A stretch of 64,000 nt of DNA from Isoetes taiwanensis (taxonomy: Eukaryota; Streptophyta; Lycopodiopsida; Isoetales; Isoetaceae), in NCBI GenBank assembly GCA_021234155.1, contig JAJEKV010000013.1, positions 8,567,193 through 8,631,192 of the forward strand. Reading direction: 5' to 3'. Below the pieces are notes generated by a model. That model saw only the letters and a program-made list of their open reading frames with translations. It searched no databases and had not been told where the DNA came from. The translations under genes were made by a program, and so were the position numbers. Shown one piece after another: positions 1 through 10,662 of the stretch (position 1 is its first letter; each line of letters opens with the position of its first letter).

Positions 1-617
1 TACTTAAAATCTTCTTTAAAATATTCTGGACATATAAATCCTACGCAATTAAGGACGTGGGTTATGCCATTTGATTTTAGGGTTTCAATATTTCTTGCCA
101 CTGCATCGCTGCCAAGGTAGATATGCTCTGCAACCCTGGAGCACTCTTTATCAAAGAAAGCAAATTTGTCCCTCTTCATTTGCATCTCTGTTGGTTCAGA
201 CGCATTCCTGGAGCGCTGAACCACTGCAAGATCAAGCTTGATTTCTAAACCATTTTTCATACGGTTAATGCTCCGAGGAGTAGAAGGACTCCACTCCCTT
301 GGATCATCTATGCTGGATCTGGGAACGGGCTGCAGAGGCGGTAACAATGGTCTACTTCTATTGCTCTGTGATCTTGGAGTAACAGGGAAGGAAATACCTT
401 CAGAGGCGGATTTTTCATCGGTATATGGTTGAAGGTATGACCTTGACGTATGAAGTCTTGGACTAGACGGAGCTGAATGAGAACACCATGAAGCTGATCT
501 CCAAAACCGTTTGTTTTTGCTTTGAGCCTTGGCTTCTTCCATTTCATCACCACCACAGTCATCTTTCTTCTGCTCTGAATCCTTTGCATTTTCTTCAGAC
601 CTATTTTCCTCTGCCAT
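1..617 (-). CDS. MKP1: MAP kinase phosphatase 1-like protein, N-terminal exon (partial)
   Basis: Reading the minus strand from the ATG at 617 gives 205 open codons that run off the left edge. The N-terminus is acidic (residues 1-30), followed by FWRSASW at about 38-44, a Ser/Pro-rich linker with FPVTPRSQSNRSRPLLPPLQ at about 77-96, then KFAFFDKECSRVAEHIYLGS and GITHVLNCVGFICPEYF at about 151-200. I recognise this order from plant MKP1, a dual-specificity phosphatase that dephosphorylates stress MAP kinases. The stretch after FFDKECS is the beginning of the phosphatase fold. The catalytic HCxxxxxR loop, gelsolin-like part and C-terminus lie outside the window. A stop codon lies in frame about 15 codons upstream, so 617 is the first in-frame ATG. 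An upstream exon joined at an AG near 661 cannot be excluded. Identity is fairly sure; exact start is likely. Confidence 0.86.
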   Translation of the reverse strand, partial: MAEENRSEENAKDSEQKKDDCGGDEMEEAKAQSKNKRFWRSASWCSHSAPSSPRLHTSRSYLQPYTDEKSASEGISFPVTPRSQSNRSRPLLPPLQPVPRSSIDDPREWSPSTPRSINRMKNGLEIKLDLAVVQRSRNASEPTEMQMKRDKFAFFDKECSRVAEHIYLGSDAVARNIETLKSNGITHVLNCVGFICPEYFKEDFK

Positions 618-1250
618 CTCTGGATCCAGTTTTCTACCAACAAACTTCTTAAAAGCATTCTAATGCGGGATTTGCAGCAATTATCGTACATGCAAAAGGC
701 GCCATTTGTTAGATCTTAATACCAAGCTTAGTGCTTTCCGAGCTTTCAATGAAAGGAACCAGCATTCAGAACTCAAAATGGTAAGAAGCCTTCATAACAA
801 AGACCCAGGTTTCTTCACTGCCCTAAAACAACTTCTGACAAGTAAACACACTCTTACCAGATGAGGTCGGATGAGCAGAAAAGCCAACTAAGTTTGACTC
901 ATTCAGAAAGCGTGCCTCCATAACCAAAAACCCAAAACAACGCCTGATTCCGCTGGCCCACCTTCGCAAATCAAACACATACTCAACCGGATTGGGCCAT
1001 TATAGGGCACCATTGCAGGCAATATTAAGCTCGATCGAAAGCCCGAAGGTTGGAGGTGTCAGATATCGAGGCAAATAGGGCGAAGGAGGGCAGATCCGTG
1101 CCAAACAGCCTACCGGCAGTAACGGCGGCGGCCCCGGGCTTGCTCCAGTCCAGAGGTTCCAGTCTCAGTCAAAAGTTGGCGTAACAGGATGGCGAATGGT
1201 GAGCTGCAGTTAAGGGTTAGTTAAGGTACTTTTCAAATGTAGCGGGTGGG
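618..1250 (-). promoter_or_regulatory. Presumed 5' UTR and promoter of the MKP1-like gene
   Basis: No credible ORF continues upstream of the MKP1 start. Positions about 1020-1180 are clearly richer in G+C than the surroundings, with a GGCGGCGG-type patch, which fits a plant 5' UTR or promoter read on the minus strand. A 5' UTR intron is possible but cannot be placed without transcripts. This is inference from position and composition. Confidence 0.35.
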
Positions 1251-2755
1251 ATAGTCAAATATGGAGTCTTTTGTCTTTTGTTTATTGTGGTGCTTGCTAG
1301 GGTTTGCCTTTGCCAACTAACCTCGTACCTTGTGATGTTAGGATGTCAATGTCTTTCTAATTTCTTCCATAACTTAACATTTATTGACCTATCTACTATT
1401 GCCATAATTTTCCATTGACCATTGAAGTTGTTCTTCTTTAGCATACTTCCACTTCCTGGCTCTAGCGCCTAGGCCACTGCCGACCTCACGTAGTCAGTCC
1501 AGCACAACATCAAGCAACCAGGCAGAAGCCCCACAGAGCTTCCACAAGCAAGTTACACAGAGGCCGCATAGTGAGCAGCTTGGCCTTAGTTTGGCCTCAT
1601 CCAATCGAGTTTGTCAAGCACGATCTCCATCTGCAACATCCCCATCTGCAACCAGATATTGCAAAACGGAGTCAACATTGTCGTAATTTTCAAGACCCTT
1701 CCCATTAGAAAGCACAACTTACTAAGGTCCGATGGCTTGAGCATTTTGCTCCAATCCCTGGAACAGGAGAACCTTTAGATCGATTTCTTTGCACTTCAGC
1801 AACAAGTGCCCCCAAGGTTACCTCTGTCAGCTCAGGAGTTTCTTCTGAGAACTTGGTAAGATGCGTCATTTGCAGGTCCAACCATTTTGCTAAAAAGTAA
1901 GCTCCTGCTTCAATCTCTGAATCTGCGTTATTCTACCATCTTGGAAGCAGGTGGTCCGCAGCCATCTACTCCACCCAGCACAAAATTATGTACTGATGCT
2001 GGAACCCAAATATTCGATCAAACCTGCATAGATTTCGCAGTGCAAATGGAAGACCAGGTGCAAACAAAGACCATGGGGCAAAAGGAAGACTAGGTGCAGG
2101 CTCGGTTATGCCAAAGTCCTCATCGACCCAGCACAACATTATATAAGAGAGCTCAGTGGCTAGCCAGATGGAATGTGCAGGAGCACGGGTGCATACAAGT
2201 GGACACAGAGGTTGATCCGATAGCCTGAGGCATTATCTTGACACTTGTTTCCTCGACAAGCTTTGGGAGCCCAGGGCCTTGGAGCAGGCCAAAACAGCAC
2301 GTTACAAGCAACACATAAACCTCATGCTCGACTGCGGCCCACAATGCTACCTGTATTCACAATTGCCCATGCAAAAACACACCCATCGCCTCCATTCGCA
2401 CATGTGCCTACCATCTCTGAATTGAGATATGCAGGTGGATTGGGGAGCCACGTCACGACAGGCTTTGTCAGTGCTGGCATGTGGGAGCCATTCAGGATGA
2501 ATGTCACACTTTCTAGAGCTGCCCGGCATATGATCAGATCGGGGCACGCTACGCTCTCTTGGTCAGGCCCGACCAACTGCTACATATGGTACTGAGCATG
2601 GCTTCGGTGCGATCACTAGGAGCATACATTCAAGAGATAACGGATCTGAGGGCTCAGATATGCCCCCTAACAACCACTTGATGAGCAAAAAATACTTGAT
2701 CATGTACATATATATATTGGCACAGCTTGTCAAAAGTCTTATTGTTGCCACGGTT
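1250..2755. other. Unassigned region with short internal direct repeats
   Basis: No gene recognised. Two near-identical 21-mers (GCAAAWGGAAGAYYAGGTGCA type) lie at 2042-2062 and 2078-2098, and ACCCAGCACAA-type motifs recur near 1974 and 2110, so part of the stretch is an old internal duplication. The plus ORF at 2245-2595 has no recognisable domain and is overlapped by minus ORFs of similar quality. Confidence 0.4.
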
Positions 2756-2886
2756 TTTTCCTCGAAAATACTTCAGGGCGGGATTTTTTAATACGGGCAG
2801 TAATATACCTGCTGCGCTCCTGTATTGGGTCCCAGGCTGATTGGTCTCCCTGGACAATTAAAAAACATTCAATTCAATTCAATTCG
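2756..2886 (-). repeat. Dispersed repeat with GTCCACGGAGACC core, copy A
   Basis: Read on the minus strand this starts with GAATTGAATTGAATT, then a GTCCAGGGAGACCAATCAGCC motif, then GGGACCCAATACAGG and a TATTACTGCCCGTATTAAAAAA motif. The same order occurs on the plus strand at 31925-32100, and shorter pieces occur near 14862, 15104 and 56325. This looks like a dispersed transposon terminus or a SINE-like unit. No coding capacity. Confidence 0.6.
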
Positions 2887-5640
2887 TATTTGGAGGATTT
2901 ATAAGGGATTCCCATGTTTGTCAAGGTCATAAAGTGACTTTTTAAATAATCCAATTTGATCAAGAATTGGGTAAGTAGAGAATTATGTGAGGCATTTAAA
3001 TCCTGACAAGTTGGAAGATTATTTGAGCCATTGTAGATTGAGAAAAGTAATTCTTCTATATTGGGAATGTTGATTAGAATCACAAAGGATTTGGTGGTAG
3101 TAAGCCCTAGTAAGCAGTTATTGCAGTTTAGAATGGATACATGATTGAACCTCGGTATATATTATTTCGCATTCGCTATGGTAGAAGGGAATCTTATAAG
3201 AATGAGAAGTGCCGTATTCAGAATTCTAAGTTAGGATTGAAACGTATTAACACGTTCTTCATGATCTTGAGCTATTACCCAAGTATTTGTATGGTGTCTT
3301 ATCGAGTCGATTTGACTGGCACCCTGAAATGATGAGAGATGATGATAATTAGTATTAAAATTCAAAGGTAGGATGGCAAGAATTAAAAGGACTATAAGAA
3401 TTATAGATATTTTGAAACTTATGTAGAGAGGCCATGTTATTTAGAAGGCCCGAGTGAAAAGAACAAGGTATGATGTGCCAGATAAAAGTATGGAGGAAAG
3501 AACATATTAGTGGATATGATGGATATGTGCGGTGGTATTTGGTTGAAAAGCGAGAATTCTGTAGCACATAAAGGAGCAAGCTTGGGGATTTTATAGCATA
3601 AGTATGGTTATATATCTTGTTAAGTTGTCTTGTGGATTTGTCATAAATCAAGGTAATGGTTACGCATCGACTATCCAAGTAAAAAGACACAAGAGTTCGT
3701 TGGGATGCTACAACATTAAGCAACACTTTGGTTTCTAAAAAATGATTGCATATACCCTAAAGGAGAGTTAGATTTGAAATTGAAGCTATAAGGATTGGCC
3801 TATGCATTTTACTTGTTAGTTTTTGGATTGGCCACCAAAAAGGTTTCATGTAATCATATGTCTAGTCCGAACTGAGTATCTTTATTTCCATGGTAGGCTT
3901 AGCATTCTATGGAAAATGATAAATTTCAAGGATGCAGTTCTACCACGTTTGACATATTAAGTTGAACGTGCAAGACTCTTAGCTTATATTGTTGCATTGG
4001 ATGTGCACTAATGCATAGTACATATAACATTTGAGCATGGTTTCTAGTTAACGATAGGATCAATGCATTGAAGCTATTTGTTGAGATAGATAGTAGACAT
4101 CTTTAGCATGGCTAAATTGTTATGTTTATAAAGCTAGTTAGACAAATGAAGCTTGGAAAGGGATGGCATTGAATTGGAATAGCAACATAACGCAGTTATA
4201 AATTTTGGTTGAAGTCAGCATCACGCCACTAGGCAGCATCTAACTGGACATGTGATCACACACCACACTACATTACTCGGTTGGGCCTGCCCCCAACCAC
4301 TTTACATTGCATCTGTATGATTTGACACCCAACAGTTCAGAGTTGCTGGAAGGAATGTTGTATTGACTTGGGAATTATAAAATTTAGTAACTAAGGAAGA
4401 TCATTCTAGAATGAATGACATCTTGTTATGATATATCACTGCAACACCAACCAAATATAGAGTTTACATTGACATGCAATTTTGTTAACTCCAAAGTCAG
4501 TTGGGTTATTTATCTCAAAGACAACAGTTTTGAATGATCAATCTAGTAGTACCATTCAGAGTAAAAGCACGTTGTGGTGTCCTAAGTCGGCTGTCCCCCC
4601 GTCCCCCCAAAATGTGGTCGCGCATCCTCCACTTTTGTGGTATGATACTATAATTATAGCACCGCCCAACTATCGTTATTTAAGAATGGAGTCCCAATTG
4701 GTTGTCAATGAGGTAATCCGTCCACAAACCGGTATTTCAGACAAAAGAAATGATGAAGAAAAGATGCCAGAGGAAAAGAAGAAGAGAGGAAAGGTTGGAG
4801 CTTGCATAATCGACAGAAGGATCCGGTTTATCAAGAAGTGCAAGCATTAAACGTCGAATTGTCCTTAATTTGTTAACATCTTTATATAAACAAACCAAAG
4901 AAATTGAGGATAGCACGAAGAAAGAAATTTTACTTGAGTTTTTGAGGGATAAAACATTGGAAAATTTTATAAGTGAAGGATTAAAGGATTTGGAAGCCAA
5001 GAGCATTGTCATTAGAAGCCTTTGAGACTCTATATAGACTGTGAAACTCTCTACCAGCAATGACTGCCTAGCAACAAAGAATAGTTGTCTTGCAATATCT
5101 GTACCATGTCGTGCAGATTTAGAAACAAGTGAAAAATCAACCAGAGGGACCTTGGAAAGGTATTAGGTGTTCACCCAATAAACCTACAAAAGGCAAAGAA
5201 AAAGAGGGCAGAAATCGATTACAATGGTGGAACAGATATAAAAGATTCAAAAAAATTGGATTGAGAACATCAGAGTGTCTCCTAACACAAAGGATATTAG
5301 AACTAGAAGATTGGAGAGAAATGTAAGAGAAGAACATGTTGCCCACTATCTGGAGGAATCACAAGTTAGTTTTTGAATTTTGTTATGAGTTATGGTGCTT
5401 AATGTGGTGGTGCATGTGGTAGTTATTGTGTTGTACAATATTTGTGGTGTACTATATGCAGCATGTGAATTGTGTGTAGTTGACTCTGAAATGCAGCTAA
5501 ATAATATATAATGTGTGAGAATATTAGAACATGACAGAATTGAGTTACAAGTACTATATTCTTTTACTGGGTCTGTGTATCACAATATTTGAGAATGACA
5601 AACGGATCCTAGAAGTTTAATTTTATTCAAAGACAATGTA
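2887..5640. other. Unassigned AT-rich region
   Basis: I see no supported gene. Two ORFs of over 120 codons (3355-3726 minus, 4482-4850 plus) have no recognisable motifs, and their composition follows the AT-rich background. Much of 3140-4200 is purine-rich on the plus strand, as in other decayed repeat regions of the window (31700-32600, 47700-49100), so decayed transposon sequence is likely but not shown. Confidence 0.35.
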
Positions 5641-5779
5641 TGTCAGCAGAAAGTACACATTCTATCTGAAAGTATCTATAATATATTAAAAAAGTACTAT
5701 ATTACAAAATTTGGCTTTTCAAAAGCTTTGGCCTTGTACATAGTAGAATAGACCCGAGATATTTTACCCATGTATTTCA

Positions 5780-6211
5780 CTAAGCAGTAGGACTAGTTCC
5801 AGTGGTGGTGCATCTAACAGTTTTTTGCACTAAGTCATCCAAGCTTTGTGTTATCATGTTAGAAGTGCAGAGAATCAGGTTTGGCATAGCTTCCTGCATT
5901 CGCTCGTGATATGCAACCATCCTTGCCAATAGGTCACGCTGTTGCCAGATCGGAATTCCGAAGTGCCTATTAATCCATTCTATTTCTTTTTTTGTAGTTG
6001 TATGTATCATAAGATCGGAGACCTTGTCTTTTAGCTCTATTTCTGTCATTCCGACTCCAAAGACAGCCATTGATAGCCTAGCATCTACTCTATTGAATGC
6101 ATGCATCATAGCTTCAAAATCTGCAATGGCTTTTGGCATATCCGCCTTCAGAGACAGGTCATGGACCTTGGTTAGAGCATACTTCAGGCCATTAATATGG
6201 GACATTGTCAT
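5780..6211 (-). CDS. Hypothetical 143-residue ORF (possibly a terminal exon)
   Basis: I do not recognise the family. The conceptual protein starts MTMSHINGLKYAL and has balanced amino-acid use, with helical charged stretches (KEIEWINRHFGIPIWQQRDL at about residues 74-93) and no transmembrane segment. It reads like real coding sequence rather than low-complexity AT-rich translation. A 28-bp tandem duplication (6191-6218 and 6226-6253) overlaps its start, and a TGCAG acceptor-like sequence lies just upstream on the minus strand, so this could be the last exon of a spliced gene or a captured gene fragment. No RNA evidence is available. Confidence in expression is low. Confidence 0.35.
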   Translation of the reverse strand: MTMSHINGLKYALTKVHDLSLKADMPKAIADFEAMMHAFNRVDARLSMAVFGVGMTEIELKDKVSDLMIHTTTKKEIEWINRHFGIPIWQQRDLLARMVAYHERMQEAMPNLILCTSNMITQSLDDLVQKTVRCTTTGTSPTA

Positions 6212-6253
6212 AGAAACTTGTGCGCATTAATATGGGACATTGTCATAGAAACT
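6191..6253. repeat. 28-bp tandem duplication
   Basis: The 28-mer beginning ATTAATATGGGACATTGTCA occurs at 6191-6218 and again at 6226-6253, exact over its length. It straddles the start codon of the orphan ORF at 5780-6211. Confidence 0.9.
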
Positions 6254-7168
6254 GCATGCTTTTGTACACATTACTAAGCTACATAATTATAATTAGGTGT
6301 TTGGAACCAACACCATTGACTAAATTGACGCCCATTTGTGATGAACAATTAACCAGATATTTGGAAAAATTATAACAAATTAAATGTGACACATATCTAT
6401 ACTTATGCACGGCAATGTCAGACGCACGCTTACCTCTTTTGGTGCAGAAGGCCATTTGTGCTCCTAATGCAGTCAAGGGGTGTTTAATATGCTATGCTTA
6501 ATTTATCTCCAATGTAGCCATATTGAGGTGAATGTACAACTGAACCCCTTATTCACCCCTTATTCCTACACCGTACGTAAAGTTCCTCATTTGTGGGGTA
6601 TGCAAGTACAAAATTTGCTATACTGTATAACAAGATTCGCAAAATACTATAAGATTTCAAGCGGAATACTATATGGTGTTGATTTCGTACGTGCAAAATA
6701 CAATTATGAGGGCTCTCGCTGCCCTACGTCACTCCCCGTGTGAATATGCACCCAAACCAAAGGGGGTTTAAGGGGGATTTTAATTTAAATGTGTTAGACC
6801 CAATGGTTGTGTTAATTAATGTCAATGGTAGTTATGTGTTGGTTGTTAATGTCAATGGTTGTTATGTGTTGGTTGTTATGTGTTGGGGGATTTAATTTTT
6901 ATATGTTGGATGGTTTGTGTTGCAAAAAAAGTTTTTTGGCCCCTTCGGGGCCTTAGGGACGTCACCCTCCCCCCCGGTGTGGCAAAAATTTTAGAATTCA
7001 AACCAGAAAAAAACTAGAATTCATTTGAGGCTTTCATCACCTGTAGCTTTTGAATTTGATCACAATAAAACAAATAGAACATAAGTAAAGGTTGCCATAA
7101 AGATAGAGCAGATTGATCCTATTATTCTGAAAGTCATAAAGTTTGCAACACCCATACACAAACATTTT

Positions 7169-7399
7169 TCAACTGGAATTTAACAGCAGCCTTTGGCCTC
7201 CATGGATTCTTGTGGTGAGAAACCAAAGTGGGAAACTTTTCTGCTTGTTAGCACAAGGATCTAGAAGCCTTGGAATTTGCTTAATAACTGCCTCAAAATC
7301 TAAAAATGCATGGTAATTTTTTGCAAGCTTCATTCGGAATGAGCCATAAAACAATATCCAATAGCGCAATCCTGTATTAATCAGCTGATAGGATACCAA
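7169..7399 (-). pseudogene. Coding-like fragment in left arm, frameshifted
   Basis: The minus frame carries the peptide segment [20 protein letters not shown] followed by [20 protein letters not shown]. The right arm carries the same protein in the plus strand (19740-20072), where it stays open longer. A one-base difference after the CANK motif puts this copy out of frame. I do not recognise the protein. It may be a host exon captured by the repeat, since the right-arm copy ends near splice-like GGTAAC and CTACAGGTG sites. Confidence 0.35.
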
Positions 7400-7591
7400 A
7401 CCTGGCCGAAAAATTTCTGTTTTAGCATAGATAACTTAACCAAACATATCCATATCATACACTATCAAAAAGATCTCGGAGAGAGCTTTCCAACGCAATA
7501 AAAATCATCTCAAACAGAGCTCTGGATCAAAAGTTATGATAAGAAATGTGTTGCCGGCGGGGAAACTGCACTACATGCGCCCTTCAAGCCC

Positions 7592-7790
7592 TTCATGTAC
7601 CCATTATGCACCACACACACAAAAAGAGGGCTTTTGTTGTGAGCCATTGGTTGTTGACCATTGGAAAAAAAAGGCTAAAATCAATGGCCATTCATGTGCC
7701 CATTATGCACCACACGCACAAAAAAAGGGCTTTTGTTGTGATCAATTGGTTGTTGACCATTGAAAAAAAAAAGGCTAAAATCAATGGCTC
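7592..7790. repeat. Tandem repeat, two copies of about 99 bp
   Basis: TTCATGTRCCCATTATGCAC begins copies at 7592 and 7691. Each contains a ...GGGCTTTTGTTGTG...TTGGTTGTTGACCATTG... block. The corresponding place in the right arm has three shorter copies of 57 bp, so the array has changed independently in the two arms. Confidence 0.85.
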
Positions 7791-7918
7791 AGAAATAGTG
7801 CACTCTAGATGTACGCATTAGTACATCCATTTAAATACATCACGAAATCATAGGAAAACCTTAGTGAAAAGCGTACAAAAACACAAAGAAAACCCCCTGT
7901 TATTATGCTACATATTCA

Positions 7919-9178
7919 AATGAATCTAATATTATTTGATTTGTTATTAATCACAACTGGTATGACTTATATGATGAAAATTTATCTGTACCTAGCTTTT
8001 CTTGATGTATTTGACTACTATGTAACATTACGAGCAATGTTTTGGATCTGTATCCCTGACATTCCTTATAGAACATCGTTTTCTGTACTAAAATCCATTC
8101 TTTAAATACAAAGTTAATAGCAAAGGTCAAAGAAATATTTTGCACCGACGAGGTTGCCAAGTTGGCGCACTTCATCCAACTAATTGACGACTTTCTATTT
8201 GCTCAAGTCTACCTAAGAGAACATTGTTTACGCAGATGTGCTTTGAGAGAGGTAGGTGGAGGATAGAGTACACGCATCTACCTATTGGATAATGTAGTGC
8301 ACTGACGAATTGGCATTTTAGTAGCAAAAGAACTCCCCTATGTTGGATTATGGAATGGAATGTATTTTAGGGTCTACAAATTGTTTCGTCCTGAGGCAAT
8401 ATTTGATTCCATTAAATGAGCATCCAACGAAGTACACCATTAGGCCCTTGGTGATGTGAAGATGCATATTTAGAGTTCCATCATTTTCTAAAGTATGCCA
8501 ACGAAACAGGACATTTTTTTTTTGATTTAAACTACTTCTAAGGGTCACATTTTGAGCATAAGTTTTGGATCTGTCCTTCCAAATTTTCGTCTTTAGAGGT
8601 AACTGCTCCCCACATTCCTTATGAAACATTGTTTTCTCTACTGAATCTATAAACACAAAGTTAATGAATTAATGACACTGTCATTAGACACTTTCCATAA
8701 CAAAAATAATTACAAAAACAAATAATATCCATTCTTGCCCAATAACAAGAAGGTAGGTGGCATGGAACTCCTCGACATATAAGATACTGCCCGAGTTGTC
8801 TTGACCCAAAGATTGAGTCAGAGGTACAAGCGTTTCTGGAGTGTCCTGCCTATAATTATTTATGAGAAAATATAACATCTTAGGTTCCACATTGTCGGAG
8901 CTCTTCGATGTACCTCCAAATCTCCTTAGTTCTTATCTTAGGGATGTTTGGAAGGAGCGTGCTGACATAATAGAGTTATTTGTTAATATGGAAGTCCTTG
9001 AAGCTACTGGTGCCTTTGTTTAAGTGCCTCATGGATTATATATCTTATGTAATATGCTTCGCCATATGGACCTGAGGGTCTTAAATGGCGTGATCAATAA
9101 AAAATAAAATTAGATAACTTGCATGAAGTTGCAGATAGGGACATTAACGGTCGAGTAAAAACTCATGCCAGAACATTA
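7919..9178. other. Inter-arm region with a diverged direct repeat
   Basis: No gene recognised. About 8030-8117 and 8551-8664 are diverged direct copies, sharing GTTTTGGATCTGT, ACATTCCTTAT, GTTTTCT and ACAAAGTTAAT in the same order. Position 7926 begins TCTAATATTATTTGATTTG preceded by A, which resembles a Helitron 5' end and could pair with the 3' end at 9208. That pairing is inference. Confidence 0.4.
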
Positions 9179-9208
9179 GCGCGACAACGTCGGGCACACG
9201 TTTACTAG
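9179..9208 (+). mobile_element. Helitron 3' terminus (hairpin plus CTAG)
   Basis: GCGCGACAACGTCGGGC forms a GC-rich hairpin with one mismatch at 9179-9195. Nine bases later comes CTAG at 9205-9208, followed by T. A subterminal GC hairpin before a CTRR end, inserted before T, is the classic Helitron 3' structure. No RepHel protein is seen, so any element here is non-autonomous. Confidence 0.6.
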
Positions 9209-10662
9209 TAGCATTTAATTTGTTTTTATGTATCTCGAACATCTATAATCAAAATAGTAACTTACAATCAAGGATTTCATTCATGAATCATCTTATCTTC
9301 TGATAAAGGATTCAAGAAGGTTCACATGGTCTACTAGAGCAAAAATCAGGACTAAGAAAAAAGCAATACCAAATGTATTACTAAAGAAAAACTTACAAAT
9401 TGATTCCATGACGCAAAATCACATTCAAAACAATCTTTTATGTTGATATTAATATATTAAATATGGTTGATATATTAAACATGATTTTTATTTGTAAGGA
9501 AAATGAACTGGATCATGTTTCTATCACACAAAGCCCCTTCTTCTCGGGTAGCTCCTTGGATGGTGGTGTAGATTGAAATCTAGTGGCTAAGAGGAGATTG
9601 GACAAGATTGATCAAAGGACCAGAAACAAAATCTCTTTTTACTGAAAAGTCATGAACCGATATTAGCAGCCATAACATGGCAAAACACATTGACCAGGGG
9701 CTGATCAGGCTTTAAAAGGAGCGACCAGTGCAGATCATCCATCTTGCAGAATCATGGAAGTGTGGGATGCTGCCAGGAGATCTGAAAATCCTACCGAATT
9801 CTGCCGAATATCTTTTGATACAATTCGTGTGTGTTTGATTATGGCTCATTGTATGAACGTAATGACGAAAACTATCAATGTAAGAATCCATAAGCACTCA
9901 ATTTCACTATGTATGCTTGAAGCATTTGCTGGCGACATGGCCATCAAGGTCATTATCTAGCCCTTATTAGACGTTCTTTACGTCTAAAATTTTGCCTATA
10001 GGCTAGTATCGACTAAAAGTCATGCCACAAAGTTGGTTTCAAATAGAAAGATAGTCATATAGAAACAGGGGAAATATGGAAAGAAGAATAGAAGGAAAGA
10101 TCAAACGAAGATCCCAGAATCTAAGAAAAAGAGCATACCTAAGAACCTTGGCCTGAAATAGCAAGAAAATAAAATTTTTTTTAACCATGTAATAAATTCT
10201 TTGAATCCTTGTGATAAATTAGTACAAAAAAACCAAGGAAGAAACTATGAAGCAAAATAAGGTACTTTAGAAAGATAGTTATCAACTTCATGGAACGGGA
10301 GGGAAGAAAAGGTGAGACAAAAAGTAGTGCAAACTTAGTTTAGGTGCCAAGAGGACAAGAGAACAAGGATATATTACACACAATAGATCCACCTTCCCTT
10401 TACCTGCCAGGAAAATCCCAAGCAATCTCTATCGTCTAACCGTAATAAGTGCCACAAACCCCACCCACAAATTCCAGGCAGTCCCAACCATGTGTTCGAA
10501 ATATTTTATGGAATATTACATTCAAATTGAATCTAAGGCCTTGCAAAGGACAATCCCCTCTCCAACAAAAGGGTTGCCGCTTACGGGCAACCCAAAAAAG
10601 CAAGACATTTGTAAATCTAATAAAATCACAATAAGTTTTAGTAAATTCCCATGAACACAATA
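9209..10662. other. Unassigned region between Helitron end and LINE
   Basis: No gene supported. ORFs of 61-74 codons near 9712-9960 and 10436-10660 overlap each other on opposite strands and show no motifs. Confidence 0.35.

Larger units (their letters stand above)
6712..7918 (+). repeat. Left arm of a 1.2-kb inverted repeat pair
   Basis: The 1207 bp here match the reverse complement of 19210-20413 end to end. The shared outer boundary is GCTCTCGYTGCCCTACGTCA and the inner boundary is ATGCTACATATTCA. The arms share a GGCCCCTTCGGGGCC hairpin followed by TTAGGGACGTCACC, and a central part with coding-like sequence. They differ by scattered substitutions, small indels and the copy number of an internal tandem repeat. 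Within the arm, TGAATATGCA at 6741 and the reverse complement of the inner end (TGAATATGTA) form a weak inverted match, so the unit may be a transposon in its own right. Confidence 0.85.

Noticed and set aside
2245-2595. 116-codon plus ORF
   Set aside because: No motif, overlapped by minus-strand ORFs of similar length, no splice context.
3355-3726. 123-codon minus ORF
   Set aside because: AT-driven composition with Y, S, L, N runs and no motif, in decayed repeat-like DNA.
4482-4850. 122-codon plus ORF
   Set aside because: No family recognised. The lysine-rich end comes from a local purine-rich stretch, and there is no conserved segment.
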